64,000 nt of DNA from JAEMQF01 sp963791595 (GCA_963791595.1 CAWBTF010000009.1:1-64000), one strand, 5' to 3'; shown: positions 43,690 to 52,212, numbered from the stretch's first letter. A program made the numbers and translations. Notes: a model not told the origin generated them from the sequence alone.

Positions 43690-44613
43690 ATGGCACTGCG
43701 CGCCCTTTACGACGTGGCCGCGCCGGCCAAGATCAATCTCTTCCTGCACGTGGTCGGGCGGCGCGCCGACGGCTATCACCTGCTGCAGTCGATCTTCAAT
43801 CTGATCGATTGGCAGGACACCCTGCACTTCGAGTTGCGCGACGACCCTCGGCTGACCCGCCACGACCTGGGCACCGCACTGCCCGACGACGACCTGTGCC
43901 TGCGCGCAGCCAAGGCGCTGCAACGGCAAGGCGGCGTTCAATGCGGCGCGGACATTTCGATCGACAAGCGGGTGCCCTGGGGCGCCGGTCTGGGCGGGGG
44001 CAGCTCGAACGCGGCGTCGGTGCTGCTGGCGCTGAACCGGCTGTGGGGCCTGAACTGGCCGCTGCCGCGACTGCTGAGCCTCGGCCTGACGCTCGGCGCC
44101 GACGTGCCCTTCTTTCTGGCCGGTCGAAACGCCTTCGTCGAAGGCGTCGGCGAGCAGCTCACGCCGGTGGAGGTACCGCCGATGTGGCTGGCCGTGATCA
44201 AGCCGCCCGCGAGCCTGGCGACGCAGGCCGTCTTTGCCAGTCCATCGGTGATTCGCGATACCGAGGCTGTTATAGTCACGGGCTTTTCTGGGAGAGCCTC
44301 GTCAGGCATGCAATCCTCGCCCGAGCCTGGCTCGGGAACATCGGGAATTGCCGGTCTGCTCGGCGGATTCGGGCGCAACGATCTGCAAGGTGCGGCACAG
44401 GCACTTTGCGTCGAGGTTGCCCAGGCCGCTGAACTGCTTCAGGCACGTTTCGGCAACAGCCGCATGACGGGCTCGGGCAGCGCGGTTTTTGCCAGGGCTG
44501 GCACGGACGCTGAACCCTCGGCGACACTGCCGGCGCCGCTGGCGCCGGGATGGGTGGGGCGAATGTGTCGCGGTCTGCCGCATCACCCGCTGTTGGGGTG
44601 GGCCGGCGACTGA
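43690..44613 (+). CDS. ispE: 4-diphosphocytidyl-2-C-methyl-D-erythritol kinase
   Basis: 307 residues, GHMP kinase. APAKINLFLHVVGRRADGYH at the N-terminus, the ATP motif PWGAGLGGGSSNAASVLLAL, and the C-terminal TGSGSAVF. It acts in the methylerythritol phosphate route to isoprenoids. An extra Ser/Gly-rich insertion (about residues 205-222) lies before GGFGRNDL; the frame is intact. The lolB-ispE-tRNA-prs order is standard for the group. Confidence 0.96.
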   Translation: MALRALYDVAAPAKINLFLHVVGRRADGYHLLQSIFNLIDWQDTLHFELRDDPRLTRHDLGTALPDDDLCLRAAKALQRQGGVQCGADISIDKRVPWGAGLGGGSSNAASVLLALNRLWGLNWPLPRLLSLGLTLGADVPFFLAGRNAFVEGVGEQLTPVEVPPMWLAVIKPPASLATQAVFASPSVIRDTEAVIVTGFSGRASSGMQSSPEPGSGTSGIAGLLGGFGRNDLQGAAQALCVEVAQAAELLQARFGNSRMTGSGSAVFARAGTDAEPSATLPAPLAPGWVGRMCRGLPHHPLLGWAGD

Positions 44614-44626
44614 ACGGTTGAAGGTG

Positions 44627-44644
44627 GGCGGTTGCAGAACCGCC
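44627..44644 (+). other. Hairpin before tRNA-Gln
   Basis: GGCGGTT-GCAG-AACCGCC, a perfect 7-bp stem 9 bp upstream of the tRNA gene. No T run follows, so it is not a standard terminator. Confidence 0.5.
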
Positions 44645-44653
44645 GACCCGTGT

Positions 44654-44730
44654 AGGGGAGTCGCCAAGTTGGTTAAGGCATCGGATTTTGATTCCGACAT
44701 GCGAGGGTTCGAGTCCTTCCTCCCCTGCCA
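44654..44730 (+). tRNA. tRNA-Gln (TTG)
   Basis: 77-nt cloverleaf, AGGGGAGTCGCCAAG at the 5' side, anticodon loop TTTTGAT, T arm GAGGG/CCTTC and encoded CCA. The anticodon TTG reads CAA/CAG. Confidence 0.95.
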
Positions 44731-44817
44731 AGATCAAGCAAGCGGATTCGCGCGATCGACGATGTGGCCTTGGCGGGCCCCCGGCCTTGACGGGCACGGA
44801 GCCTGAACGGAGCAAGC

Positions 44818-45780
44818 GTGCTGTTCAATACCCTGTTGTTCACCGGCAATGCCAATCCCGAGTTGGCGCACGAGATCGCGTCTCAGCTCGGCATCGAAAT
44901 CGGCAAGGCCAAGGTTGCGCATTTCTCGGACGGCGAGGCGGACGTCGAAATCCACCAGAACGTCCGGGCGCGCGACATCTTCGTGATCCAGCCGACCTGC
45001 GCGCCGACCAACGAGCACCTGATGGAACTGTGCATCATGGTCGACGCGCTCAAGCGCGCATCGGCACGCCGCGTCACCGCCGTCATCCCCTATTTCGGCT
45101 ATGCGCGCCAGGACCGTCGGCCGCGCTCGACCCGCGTGCCGATCAGCGCCAAGGTCGTCGCCAACATGCTCGAGGCCGTGGGCGTCGAGCGCCTGCTGAC
45201 GATGGATTTGCACGCCGACCAGATCCAGGGTTTCTTCAACATTCCGGTGGACAACATCTACGCGTCGCCGGTGCTGTTGTCGGACCTCCAATCGAAGCGC
45301 TACACCGACCTGGTGGTGGTCTCGCCCGACGTCGGCGGTGTGGTGCGCGCCCGCGCGCTGGCCAAGCAGCTCGGCTGCGAACTCGCGATCATCGACAAAC
45401 GCCGGCCGCGTGCCAATGTGTCGGAAGTGATGCACGTCATCGGCGACATCGAAGCGCGCAACTGCGTGATCATGGACGACATGATCGATACCGCCGGCAC
45501 GCTCGTCAAAGCCGCGGAAGTACTGAAGGAGCGCGGCGCGAAGAATGTCTATGCGTACTGCACGCATGCCGTGTTTTCCGGGCCCGCGATCGAACGCATC
45601 GCCGGCTCGATGCTCGATGAAGTGGTGATCACGAACACGATTCCGCTGCGTGACGCGGGACAAAAATGCCGCAAGGTGCGTCAGCTTTCGGTGGCGTTTC
45701 TGTTCGCCGAGACGATTCGCCGGATCTCGGACGGCGAGTCGGTGACTTCGCTGTTCGCCGAGCAAAACAATAACGTTTGA
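44818..45780 (+). CDS. prs: Ribose-phosphate pyrophosphokinase
   Basis: 320 residues. The flexible-loop region IPYFGYARQDRR, the divalent-metal segment MDLHADQIQGFF, and the PRPP-binding loop IMDDMIDTAGT are all present. It makes PRPP, the shared precursor of nucleotides, histidine and tryptophan, and so feeds the hisG step encoded 11 kb away. GTG 44818 follows a CGGAG ribosome site. rplY is downstream after about 95 bp. Confidence 0.97.
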   Translation: MLFNTLLFTGNANPELAHEIASQLGIEIGKAKVAHFSDGEADVEIHQNVRARDIFVIQPTCAPTNEHLMELCIMVDALKRASARRVTAVIPYFGYARQDRRPRSTRVPISAKVVANMLEAVGVERLLTMDLHADQIQGFFNIPVDNIYASPVLLSDLQSKRYTDLVVVSPDVGGVVRARALAKQLGCELAIIDKRRPRANVSEVMHVIGDIEARNCVIMDDMIDTAGTLVKAAEVLKERGAKNVYAYCTHAVFSGPAIERIAGSMLDEVVITNTIPLRDAGQKCRKVRQLSVAFLFAETIRRISDGESVTSLFAEQNNNV

Positions 45781-45787
45781 CAGGAAA

Positions 45788-45806
45788 GCCGGCCGTGAAG
45801 GCCGGC
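45788..45806 (+). other. Hairpin in the prs-rplY gap
   Basis: GCCGGCC-GTGAA-GGCCGGC, a perfect 7-bp stem, followed by GGCC-GCAA-GGCC. No T run. It could modulate read-through from prs into rplY or stabilise mRNA ends. Confidence 0.45.
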
Positions 45807-45874
45807 AACAGCCGGGCCGCAAGGCCTCTACAAGAAGCACCTGGTCGCGGGGCTTCACATCATTGGAGTGAAAC

Positions 45875-46522
45875 ATGAAATTTGTCGCTTATGAGCGCAC
45901 GCTGCAGGGGACCGGAGCGAGCCGCCGCCTGCGCATTGCGCAGAAGGTTCCAGGCATCGTCTACGGCGGGGGCGACCCCGCGAAGATCGAACTCGATCAC
46001 AACGCTTTGTTCTTCGCGTTGAAGAAAGAGGCCTTCCACTCGTCGATCCTGGAGATGGAGCTCGCCGGCAAGACGCAGAACGTGCTGCTGCGCGACTACC
46101 AGATGCACCCGTTCCAGCCGATCGTGCTGCACGTGGACTTCCAGCGTGTCGACGCCACGACCAAGATCACCAAGCGAGTTCCGCTGCACTTCATCAACGA
46201 AGAGAACTCGCCCGCGGTCAAGACCGACAAGTGCCTGGTGAACCACGTCGTCACGGAACTGCTGATCCAGTGCCAGGCGTCGCAGTTGCCGGAGTTCATC
46301 ACGGTCGATCTGAGCAACCTGGCCAAGGGCCAGTCGCTGCACGCCAACGACATCAAGCTCGCCGAAGGCATCAAGGTCGTGACGCAGGGCAAACCCAATC
46401 CGGTGATCGTGTCGGTGTCGGTGCAGGCGGCTGAAGAAGAAGTCGTCGCGGCACCAGTGGTCGCGGTGCCCGCCGCGGCGCCGGCCAAGGCGAAGAAGAA
46501 CGAGAAGCAGAACAAGAAGTGA
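45875..46522 (+). CDS. rplY: 50S ribosomal protein L25 (Ctc form)
   Basis: 215 residues, long L25/Ctc type: an N-terminal 5S-rRNA-binding domain (GTGASRRLRIAQKVPGIVYGGGDPAKI) and a C-terminal TL5-like domain (LHFINEENSPAVKTDKCLVNH), with an Ala/Lys-rich tail. A ribosome site (TTGGAG) precedes ATG 45875. It ends at a strong terminator. Confidence 0.96.
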   Translation: MKFVAYERTLQGTGASRRLRIAQKVPGIVYGGGDPAKIELDHNALFFALKKEAFHSSILEMELAGKTQNVLLRDYQMHPFQPIVLHVDFQRVDATTKITKRVPLHFINEENSPAVKTDKCLVNHVVTELLIQCQASQLPEFITVDLSNLAKGQSLHANDIKLAEGIKVVTQGKPNPVIVSVSVQAAEEEVVAAPVVAVPAAAPAKAKKNEKQNKK

Positions 46523-46542
46523 GCTGAAGGGCAGCCACTGCG

Positions 46543-46567
46543 AAGCCCCGCCTGCGCGGGGCTTTTT
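46543..46567 (+). terminator. Rho-independent terminator after rplY
   Basis: Stem AAGCCCCGC/GCGGGGCTT with loop CTGC, then a T run to 46567. Clear, well-placed end of the prs-rplY transcript. Confidence 0.92.
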
Positions 46568-46647
46568 CATGGTGGGCCGGCGTGCGACGCCGCGCTTGAA
46601 CTCGGCAGATGCGAGCCCAGGCTGCCCCTGCGTCGATAATCGGCCCC

Positions 46648-47283
46648 ATGATCCGCCTGTTGGTCGGCCTGGGCAACCCCGGCTCCGAATACGCTTCCAC
46701 GCGCCACAACGCGGGTTTTTGGTGGCTCGACCAGGCCGCACGCAAACTCTCAGTGAGCTTGCGTTCCGAGCGCAGCCATCGTGGCCGCCTGGGCCGGATC
46801 GATGGTCCCGACGGCCCGGTACTGCTGCTCGCGCCGATGACGTTCATGAACCTCTCCGGTGAGTCGGTGGCATCGGTCGCGCGCTATTTCCGGATCGAGC
46901 CTCGCGAAATCCTCGTGGTTCACGACGAACTCGATCTGCTGCCGGGCCACGTCAAGCTCAAGTTCGGTGGTGGCCATGGCGGACACAACGGCTTGCGCGA
47001 TATTCATTCCAACCTGGGAACGCCGGAGTACTGGCGCCTGCGTCTGGGTATCGGCCACCCCGGTATGAAGACCGAAGTCGTGGACTACGTGCTGCGCACG
47101 CCGCCGCAGGCTGAGCATGAGGCGATCGTCGGCGCCATCGCGCTGAGCCTGGGCGCGCTGGACCTTTTGCTGGCCGGAGAAATGGAGCGAGCCATGATGG
47201 CAATTCATGCAAAACCGGCGCGGCCCAAGCCGCCGCGGCGTGCTGCGAACGCAACGGATCTGCCGGCGGAGCAAGCGCCATGA
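46648..47283 (+). CDS. pth: Peptidyl-tRNA hydrolase
   Basis: 211 residues. VGLGNPGSEYASTRHNAGFWWLD carries the catalytic His; FMNLSG, VVHDELDLLPG and GGHGGHNGLRDI complete the family blocks. It recycles tRNA from drop-off peptidyl-tRNA. ATG 46648 fits the family start. The stop region overlaps the next gene by 4 bp. Confidence 0.96.
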   Translation: MIRLLVGLGNPGSEYASTRHNAGFWWLDQAARKLSVSLRSERSHRGRLGRIDGPDGPVLLLAPMTFMNLSGESVASVARYFRIEPREILVVHDELDLLPGHVKLKFGGGHGGHNGLRDIHSNLGTPEYWRLRLGIGHPGMKTEVVDYVLRTPPQAEHEAIVGAIALSLGALDLLLAGEMERAMMAIHAKPARPKPPRRAANATDLPAEQAP

Positions 47284-47699
47284 TTCGCCACCACCTGGTC
47301 GCGCTGTCGCTCTGCGTTTGGGGCGTGAGTGAGGCGGCGACGCCGATCTACCGTTGTGGCCCCGGCGGGAAAGAATACTCGCAGCGCCCCTGCGCCGACG
47401 GCAAGGTCATGGACGGCACCGACGGGCGCACCGGCGCCCAACGCGCCGCGGCGCAGCGCGTGGCCGAACAAGAGAAGAAAAAGGCCACCGAGATGGAGCG
47501 CGAGCGCATCGCTGAAGAGCGCCGCCAGAAGGCCAGCGCGGCCGCGGCGGTCGGCATCGACGGTTTGGCGCGCCCCGCCGACAAGTCGGCCTCCGCGGTG
47601 GAGCCGACTTCAACCAAGAACAAGTCGGACAAGGTCAAGTCCAAACCCAAGGTGCCGAAGGACTTCGTCGCGGTCGAGCCCACGGCCCGCAAGAAGTAG
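47280..47699 (+). CDS. Periplasmic DUF4124-like protein
   Basis: 139 residues. A signal peptide (ALSLCVWGVSEAA) precedes IYRCGPGGKEYSQRPC, the short two-cysteine beta motif of DUF4124-type proteins, then a Lys/Ala/Glu-rich helix and a basic tail. The function is unknown. ATG overlaps the pth stop (ATGA). Confidence 0.75.
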   Translation: MIRHHLVALSLCVWGVSEAATPIYRCGPGGKEYSQRPCADGKVMDGTDGRTGAQRAAAQRVAEQEKKKATEMERERIAEERRQKASAAAAVGIDGLARPADKSASAVEPTSTKNKSDKVKSKPKVPKDFVAVEPTARKK

Positions 47700-47756
47700 C
47701 TCGCTGCGGTGTCCGGGCGCGACGCTCGGCTGCAGGCACCTCCATCCAGCGAAACG

Positions 47757-48011
47757 TCAGCGGGCTTCGCTGCTCAAGCGCCGAAATTTCTCCCACAGCG
47801 TCTCGACCGATTCGAGGTGCCGCGGATCGCGCGGGATGCACGCTACGGGACAGACCTGGACGCATTGCGGCTCGTTGAAATGGCCGACGCATTCGGTGCA
47901 CCGCGCCGGGTCGATCTGGTAGATCTCGGCGCCCATCGAAATCGCCTGGTTCGGGCACTCGGGCTCGCAGACGTCGCAGTTGATGCATTCGTCCGTGATC
48001 AGCAGTGCCAC
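47757..48011 (-). CDS. 2[4Fe-4S] ferredoxin (YfhL type)
   Basis: 84 residues. Two cluster motifs: CINCDVCEPECP and CTECVGHFNEPQCVQVCP, with the longer second loop of YfhL/Alvin-type ferredoxins. Electron carrier in the cytoplasm. GTG 48011 is the start that yields VALLITDECINC and has a GGTGGGG ribosome site. The same start segment is present again 115 bp upstream (48126), directly behind coaD, so the original start has been duplicated. Confidence 0.9.
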   Translation of the reverse strand: MALLITDECINCDVCEPECPNQAISMGAEIYQIDPARCTECVGHFNEPQCVQVCPVACIPRDPRHLESVETLWEKFRRLSSEAR

Positions 48012-48126
48012 GGACGCCCCACCCGAAGGACGAATCCGGCACCCGCATGCATGCGGGCGCCGCGCACACCGGCGCAACGCATGCGTTGCGGATTCCCGTC
48101 GTGCGTGTCCGTAATCAGCAGTGCCA
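47998..48126 (-). other. Duplicated ferredoxin start forming a 42-codon minicistron
   Basis: ATG 48126 opens MALLITDTHDGNPQ..., whose first seven residues equal the ferredoxin start; the frame ends in TGA at 48001-48003, inside the second copy. The intervening DNA contains two perfect palindromes, CGCAACGCATGCGTTGCG (48073-48090) and CCCGCATGCATGCGGG (48042-48057). ATG 48126 lies 7 bp behind the coaD stop, the natural operon spacing. Confidence 0.7.
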
Positions 48127-48133
48127 TGACGGC

Positions 48134-48637
48134 TCAACCCGGGTCGGTCTTGACGCGATGTTTCAACCGGTCCAGCACCGACGGCGACACGAACTTCGAG
48201 ACGTCGCCACCCAGGCTCGCGATCTCGCGCACGAAGGTGCCCGACACGAATTGAAAGTGATCTCCCGGCGTGAGAAAGACGGTCTCCACTTCAGGCATCA
48301 GCTGTCGGTTCATGCCGGCCATCTGAAACTCGTATTCGAAATCGCTCACCGCGCGCAAGCCGCGCACGACGACCTTGCCGCCGTGTTGCGTCACGAAGTC
48401 GCTGAGCAAACCGCGAAACGCCATCACTTCGACGTTCGGGTGCTTCGCCGCGAGCTCGGTGGCGATGGCCAGGCGTTCGTCGACGGTGAACATGGTGCGC
48501 TTGTGGTGCCCTGCCGCCACGGCCAGGATCAGGCGCTCGAACAGGCGGCTCGCGCGCCGCATCAGATCTTCATGGCCCAGCGTCATCGGGTCGAAAGTTC
48601 CCGGGTAGACAGCGGTGAGGCGGGTGGCGGAGGTCAC
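48134..48637 (-). CDS. coaD: Phosphopantetheine adenylyltransferase
   Basis: 167 residues. AVYPGTFDPMTLGHEDL has the nucleotidyltransferase T/HxGH motif; RGLRAVSDFEYEFQMAGMNR and VSGTFVREIASLGG complete the family. Fourth step of CoA synthesis. GTG 48637 overlaps the rsmD stop by 4 bp. Confidence 0.97.
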   Translation of the reverse strand: MTSATRLTAVYPGTFDPMTLGHEDLMRRASRLFERLILAVAAGHHKRTMFTVDERLAIATELAAKHPNVEVMAFRGLLSDFVTQHGGKVVVRGLRAVSDFEYEFQMAGMNRQLMPEVETVFLTPGDHFQFVSGTFVREIASLGGDVSKFVSPSVLDRLKHRVKTDPG

Positions 48638-49248
48638 GGCGCGAGTGTATCGTCCATGCCCGCCGGTTGCAGTGGTGTCCGTTGCAGCAGCGTGAAGTGG
48701 ACCTGCCCGGCATGCGCGCTGCGCAGAGCGCGCCAGCCCGCGGCGGCAAGGCCATCGGTATCAATCGGAGCGCCCGATTCGAGGTAGACGACGCCTTGCG
48801 GCTCAAGCAGACGCACGGTGCGTTCGAGCGCCGGCAGCGTCAAGCCGGCATCAAACGGCGGGTCGAGAAAGACCAGGTCGAAGCTGGCCGGCGCGCAAGA
48901 AGCCATCCACGACATCGCGTCGACGTTTTCGATGCGAACCGTGTCCGCTCCCAGCCGGTCTCGGCACTCTTTCAGGGCTCGGGCCAAGCGCGGCTCGCGC
49001 TCGAGCATCACCACCTGCGCCGCATGGCGCGACGCCGCCTCGAAGCCGAGCGCACCTGAACCAGCGAACGCGTCCAGGCAGCGCCGGCCGGTCATGTCTT
49101 GCCCGAGCCAATTGAACAGGGTTTCGCGCACCCGGCTCGGCGTGGGGCGCAGGCCGGGCGCGTCGACCACCGGCAACTTGCTGCGCCTCCATTGCCCGCC
49201 GATGATCCGCACCACGTGAGGCAACGCCCGGCGCGGCGCCACCTTCAC
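48634..49248 (-). CDS. rsmD: 16S rRNA (guanine-966-N2) methyltransferase
   Basis: 204 residues. RIIGGQWRRSKLPV at the start, the SAM-binding DAFAGSGALGFEAASR, and the catalytic DLVFLDPPFD. Methylates G966 of 16S rRNA in the assembled 30S subunit. GTG 49248 overlaps the hisF stop by 4 bp. rsmD-coaD pairing is normal, its fusion to the his operon tail less so. Confidence 0.94.
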   Translation of the reverse strand: MKVAPRRALPHVVRIIGGQWRRSKLPVVDAPGLRPTPSRVRETLFNWLGQDMTGRRCLDAFAGSGALGFEAASRHAAQVVMLEREPRLARALKECRDRLGADTVRIENVDAMSWMASCAPASFDLVFLDPPFDAGLTLPALERTVRLLEPQGVVYLESGAPIDTDGLAAAGWRALRSAHAGQVHFTLLQRTPLQPAGMDDTLAP

Positions 49249-50024
49249 AAACGAACCGCGATGCCGTCGCGCGCGAGCAGCGCCTTGGCCTGGCCGACGG
49301 TGAATTCGCCGTAATGGAAGATGCTCGCGGCAAGCACCGCGTCGGCGTGGCCGATGCGAATGCCTTCCGACAGATGTTCGAGCGTGCCCACGCCGCCCGA
49401 GGCGATCACGGGAACGCTGACCGCGTCGCTGACGGCGCGTGTCAGCTCCAGGTCGAAGCCGGCCCGCGTGCCGTCGCGGTCCATGCTCGTCAGCAGCAAT
49501 TCGCCGGCGCCCGTGCTCACCATGCGGCGAGCCCAGGCCAGCACGTCCAGCCCCGAGTTCTTGCGCCCGCCATGCGTGTACACGTCCCAGCCGGCGCCAC
49601 GTGACACCGCCTCATCGCCAACACGCCGCTTGGCGTCGATCGCGACAACGATGCACTGCGCCCCATACTTGTGCGACGCATCGGCAATCACTTGCGGGTC
49701 GGCCACCGCGGCCGAATTGAAGCTCACCTTGTCGGCGCCGGCATTGAGCAGGCGCCGCACGTCGTCCACCGTGCGCACGCCACCACCCACGGTGAGCGGA
49801 ATGAACACTTGGGATGCCACCGCCTCGACGATGTGCAGCATCGTCTCGCGCCCGTCGCTGGTGGCGGTGATGTCCAGGAACGTCAGCTCGTCCGCGCCTT
49901 GCTCGTTGTAGCGCGCGGCAATTTCCACCGGGTCGCCGGCGTCGCGCAGGCCGACAAAGTTGACGCCCTTGACGACGCGCCCGCCGGTCACATCGAGGCA
50001 GGGAATGATGCGTTTGGCGAGCAT
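49245..50024 (-). CDS. hisF: Imidazole glycerol phosphate synthase, cyclase subunit
   Basis: 259 residues, TIM barrel. MLAKRIIPCLDVTGGRVVKG with the catalytic Asp, VSFNSAAV, and ASGGVGTLEHL. Works with HisH to form IGP and AICAR. ATG 50024 gives the family start; a TTG at 50039, overlapping the hisA stop, is an alternative. hisI and hisE, the usual next genes, are absent; rsmD follows instead. Confidence 0.96.
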   Translation of the reverse strand: MLAKRIIPCLDVTGGRVVKGVNFVGLRDAGDPVEIAARYNEQGADELTFLDITATSDGRETMLHIVEAVASQVFIPLTVGGGVRTVDDVRRLLNAGADKVSFNSAAVADPQVIADASHKYGAQCIVVAIDAKRRVGDEAVSRGAGWDVYTHGGRKNSGLDVLAWARRMVSTGAGELLLTSMDRDGTRAGFDLELTRAVSDAVSVPVIASGGVGTLEHLSEGIRIGHADAVLAASIFHYGEFTVGQAKALLARDGIAVRL

Positions 50025-50035
50025 CAGCGGGCTGC

Positions 50036-50782
50036 TCAAGTGCCGCCGTTCAATTCGTCGGCACGCGCCTGCGCGAGCGCGAAATCGAGGTCTCCGGTGT
50101 AGATCGCCCTGCCGCAGATCAAGCCGCTGATGCCCTGGTCTTCAACGGCGCAGAGTTTTTCCACGTCGGCCATGCCGCTCAGGCCGCCCGAGGCGATGAC
50201 CGGAATCGTCAGCGCCTGCGCGAGCTTGACGGTGGCATCGACGTTGATGCCTTGCAGCATGCCATCGCGGCCGATGTCGGTGTAGATCACGCCTTCGACG
50301 CCATAGTCCTCGAACTTCTTCGCGAGGTCGATCACTTCGTGGCCCGTCAGTTTGCTCCAGCCGTCGGTGGCGACCTTGCCGTCTTTCGCGTCCAGGCCGA
50401 CGATGATGTGGCCGCCGAACGCGCTGCACGCGTCGCGCAGGAAACCGGGGCTCTTCACCGCGGCGGTGCCGATGATGATGAAGCTCAGCCCGTCGTCGAG
50501 ATAGCGTTCGATCGTGTCGAGGTCGCGAATGCCGCCGCCGAGCTGAACCGGAATCTCCTCGCCGACCTCGGCGAGGATGGCCTTGATCGCGCCTTCGTTG
50601 ATCGGCTTGCCGGCGAACGCCCCGTTCAGGTCGACCAGATGCAGGCGGCGCGCCCCCGCCTGGACCCAGCGCCGGGCCATCGCGGCCGGGTCCTCGCTGA
50701 ACGTCGTGGTTTGTTTCATGTCGCCTTGTTTGAGGCGCACACAGTGACCGTCCTTGAGGTCAATCGCAGGTATCAGCAGCAT
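50036..50782 (-). CDS. hisA: Phosphoribosyl-formimino AICAR ribotide isomerase
   Basis: 248 residues, TIM barrel. MLLIPAIDLKDGHCVRLKQG with catalytic Asp, VQLGGGIRDLDTI, and VIASGGLSGMADV. Isomerises ProFAR. ATG 50782 fits the family. The gap to hisH (50783-50897) contains no feature beyond a G-rich run. Confidence 0.97.
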   Translation of the reverse strand: MLLIPAIDLKDGHCVRLKQGDMKQTTTFSEDPAAMARRWVQAGARRLHLVDLNGAFAGKPINEGAIKAILAEVGEEIPVQLGGGIRDLDTIERYLDDGLSFIIIGTAAVKSPGFLRDACSAFGGHIIVGLDAKDGKVATDGWSKLTGHEVIDLAKKFEDYGVEGVIYTDIGRDGMLQGINVDATVKLAQALTIPVIASGGLSGMADVEKLCAVEDQGISGLICGRAIYTGDLDFALAQARADELNGGT

Positions 50783-50897
50783 GGCCGAAAGCAGGAGTGG
50801 AGGGGGGAGAAGCCCGAGAAGATGGATGGCGTGGTCAACGCAGTGAACGTCGCGGACTTTGCGTACCTGGGGTACTTGGCAAGAGCCGAAAAGGCCG

Positions 50898-51545
50898 TCA
50901 GGGGTTCCAGTGAAGGAAGTTTCGGTACAGGGCCAAGCCGTGCTCGGCGCTTTTCTCGGGGTGGAACTGCGTGGCGAAAATGTTATCCCGAGCCAGCGCG
51001 CAGGTAAAGCTCCCGCCGTAATCGGTTTCACCCACGCTGTGCGCGGCCTCAAGCGGCGCGGCGTAGTAGCTGTGAACGAAATAGAAGTAGCTGTCATCGG
51101 GCACGCCCGCCCAGAGCGCGTGTGTGCGCGCCTGGCGCACCTGGTTCCAGCCCATTTGCGGCACCTTGAAGCGGCTGCCGTCGCTTTGCAGCCTGCCTTC
51201 CAGCGCGAAGCGCTTCACTTCGCCGGCGATCAGCCCCAGGCCTTGTGTTGGCCCTTCTTCGCTGCGCGACAGCAGCATTTGCATGCCGATGCACACGCCC
51301 ATCAAGGGTTTACGCGCGGCAGCGTCGAGCACGGCGCCCAGCAAACCCGAATCGCGCAACTCGCGCATGCAGTCGGGCATCGCGCCCTGGCCGGGCAGAA
51401 CGATGCGCTCGGCCGCCAGTACCTGCCGCGGATCGGCCGTCACGATCACGTCGACGCCCGAACCTGCGGCGACATGTCGCACCGCCTGCGACACGGAGCG
51501 CAGATTGCCCATGCCGTAGTCGACCACGGCCACCGTGCGAGTCAT
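50898..51545 (-). CDS. hisH: Imidazole glycerol phosphate synthase, glutaminase subunit
   Basis: 215 residues, class I glutaminase. VVDYGMGNLRSV, catalytic Cys in LMGVCIGMQMLL, and His-Glu in QFHPEKS. Supplies ammonia to HisF. ATG 51545 has GGAG eight bases upstream; an identical start context is duplicated 29 bp upstream. Confidence 0.97.
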   Translation of the reverse strand: MTRTVAVVDYGMGNLRSVSQAVRHVAAGSGVDVIVTADPRQVLAAERIVLPGQGAMPDCMRELRDSGLLGAVLDAAARKPLMGVCIGMQMLLSRSEEGPTQGLGLIAGEVKRFALEGRLQSDGSRFKVPQMGWNQVRQARTHALWAGVPDDSYFYFVHSYYAAPLEAAHSVGETDYGGSFTCALARDNIFATQFHPEKSAEHGLALYRNFLHWNP

Positions 51546-51574
51546 CTCGCGCGCTCCGATGCCTTGCGAGTCAT
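51542..51574 (-). other. Minicistron from a duplicated hisH start
   Basis: A 14-bp direct repeat (TGCGAGTCATCTCG on the plus strand) at 51536-51549 and 51565-51578 duplicates the hisH start with its own GGAG ribosome site. The upstream ATG 51574 encodes MTRKASERAR and stops at TGA 51542-51544, overlapping the hisH ATG (ATGA). Confidence 0.7.
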
Positions 51575-51617
51575 CTCGGGTTCTCCAGCCCCGTTTCGCA
51601 CATCGCCTGGCCTGCCG

Positions 51618-52211
51618 TCACAAGCTGCCCTTGGTGGAGGGCACGACGCCGGCCGAACGGGCATCGAGCGTCACCGCCATGCGCAACGCCCGGCCGAAAG
51701 CCTTGAACACGGTTTCGGCCTGGTGGTGCGCATTCTGACCCTTCAGGTTGTCAATGTGCAGTGTGACACCGGCGTGGTTGGAAAAACCCTGGAAGAACTC
51801 GAACGCGAGCTGCGTATCGAATCCGCCGACCATGCCGCTCTTGAATGGCACGTCCATGTGCAACCCCGGGCGGCCCGAGAAGTCGACCACGACGCGCGAC
51901 AGGGCTTCGTCCAGCGGAACGTAGGCGTGGCCGTAGCGCGTCAAGCCTGCTTTGTCTCCCACCGCCTGCGCGACCGCCATGCCCAGGGTGATGCCGACGT
52001 CTTCCACCGTGTGATGGCCGTCGATGTGCAGGTCGCCCTTGGCGTCGACGTCGAGGTCGAACAGGCCGTGGCGCGCGATCTGGTCGAGCATGTGGTCGAA
52101 AAAGCCGATGCCGGTGGCGAGCAACGCCCGGCCGGTGCCGTCGAGATCGATGCGCACGGCGATCTGCGTTTCCTTGGTGTTGCGCGCGACCTGGGCGGTG
52201 CGGTGGCTCAT
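51618..52211 (-). CDS. hisB: Imidazoleglycerol-phosphate dehydratase
   Basis: 197 residues, monofunctional (no phosphatase domain). GIGFFDHMLDQIARHG, DLHIDGHHTVEDVGI and the C-terminal GQNAHHQAETVFKAF provide the metal-binding His/Glu. ATG 52211 is 1 bp behind the hisC stop. Confidence 0.97.
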   Translation of the reverse strand: MSHRTAQVARNTKETQIAVRIDLDGTGRALLATGIGFFDHMLDQIARHGLFDLDVDAKGDLHIDGHHTVEDVGITLGMAVAQAVGDKAGLTRYGHAYVPLDEALSRVVVDFSGRPGLHMDVPFKSGMVGGFDTQLAFEFFQGFSNHAGVTLHIDNLKGQNAHHQAETVFKAFGRALRMAVTLDARSAGVVPSTKGSL

Positions 52212-52212
52212 G

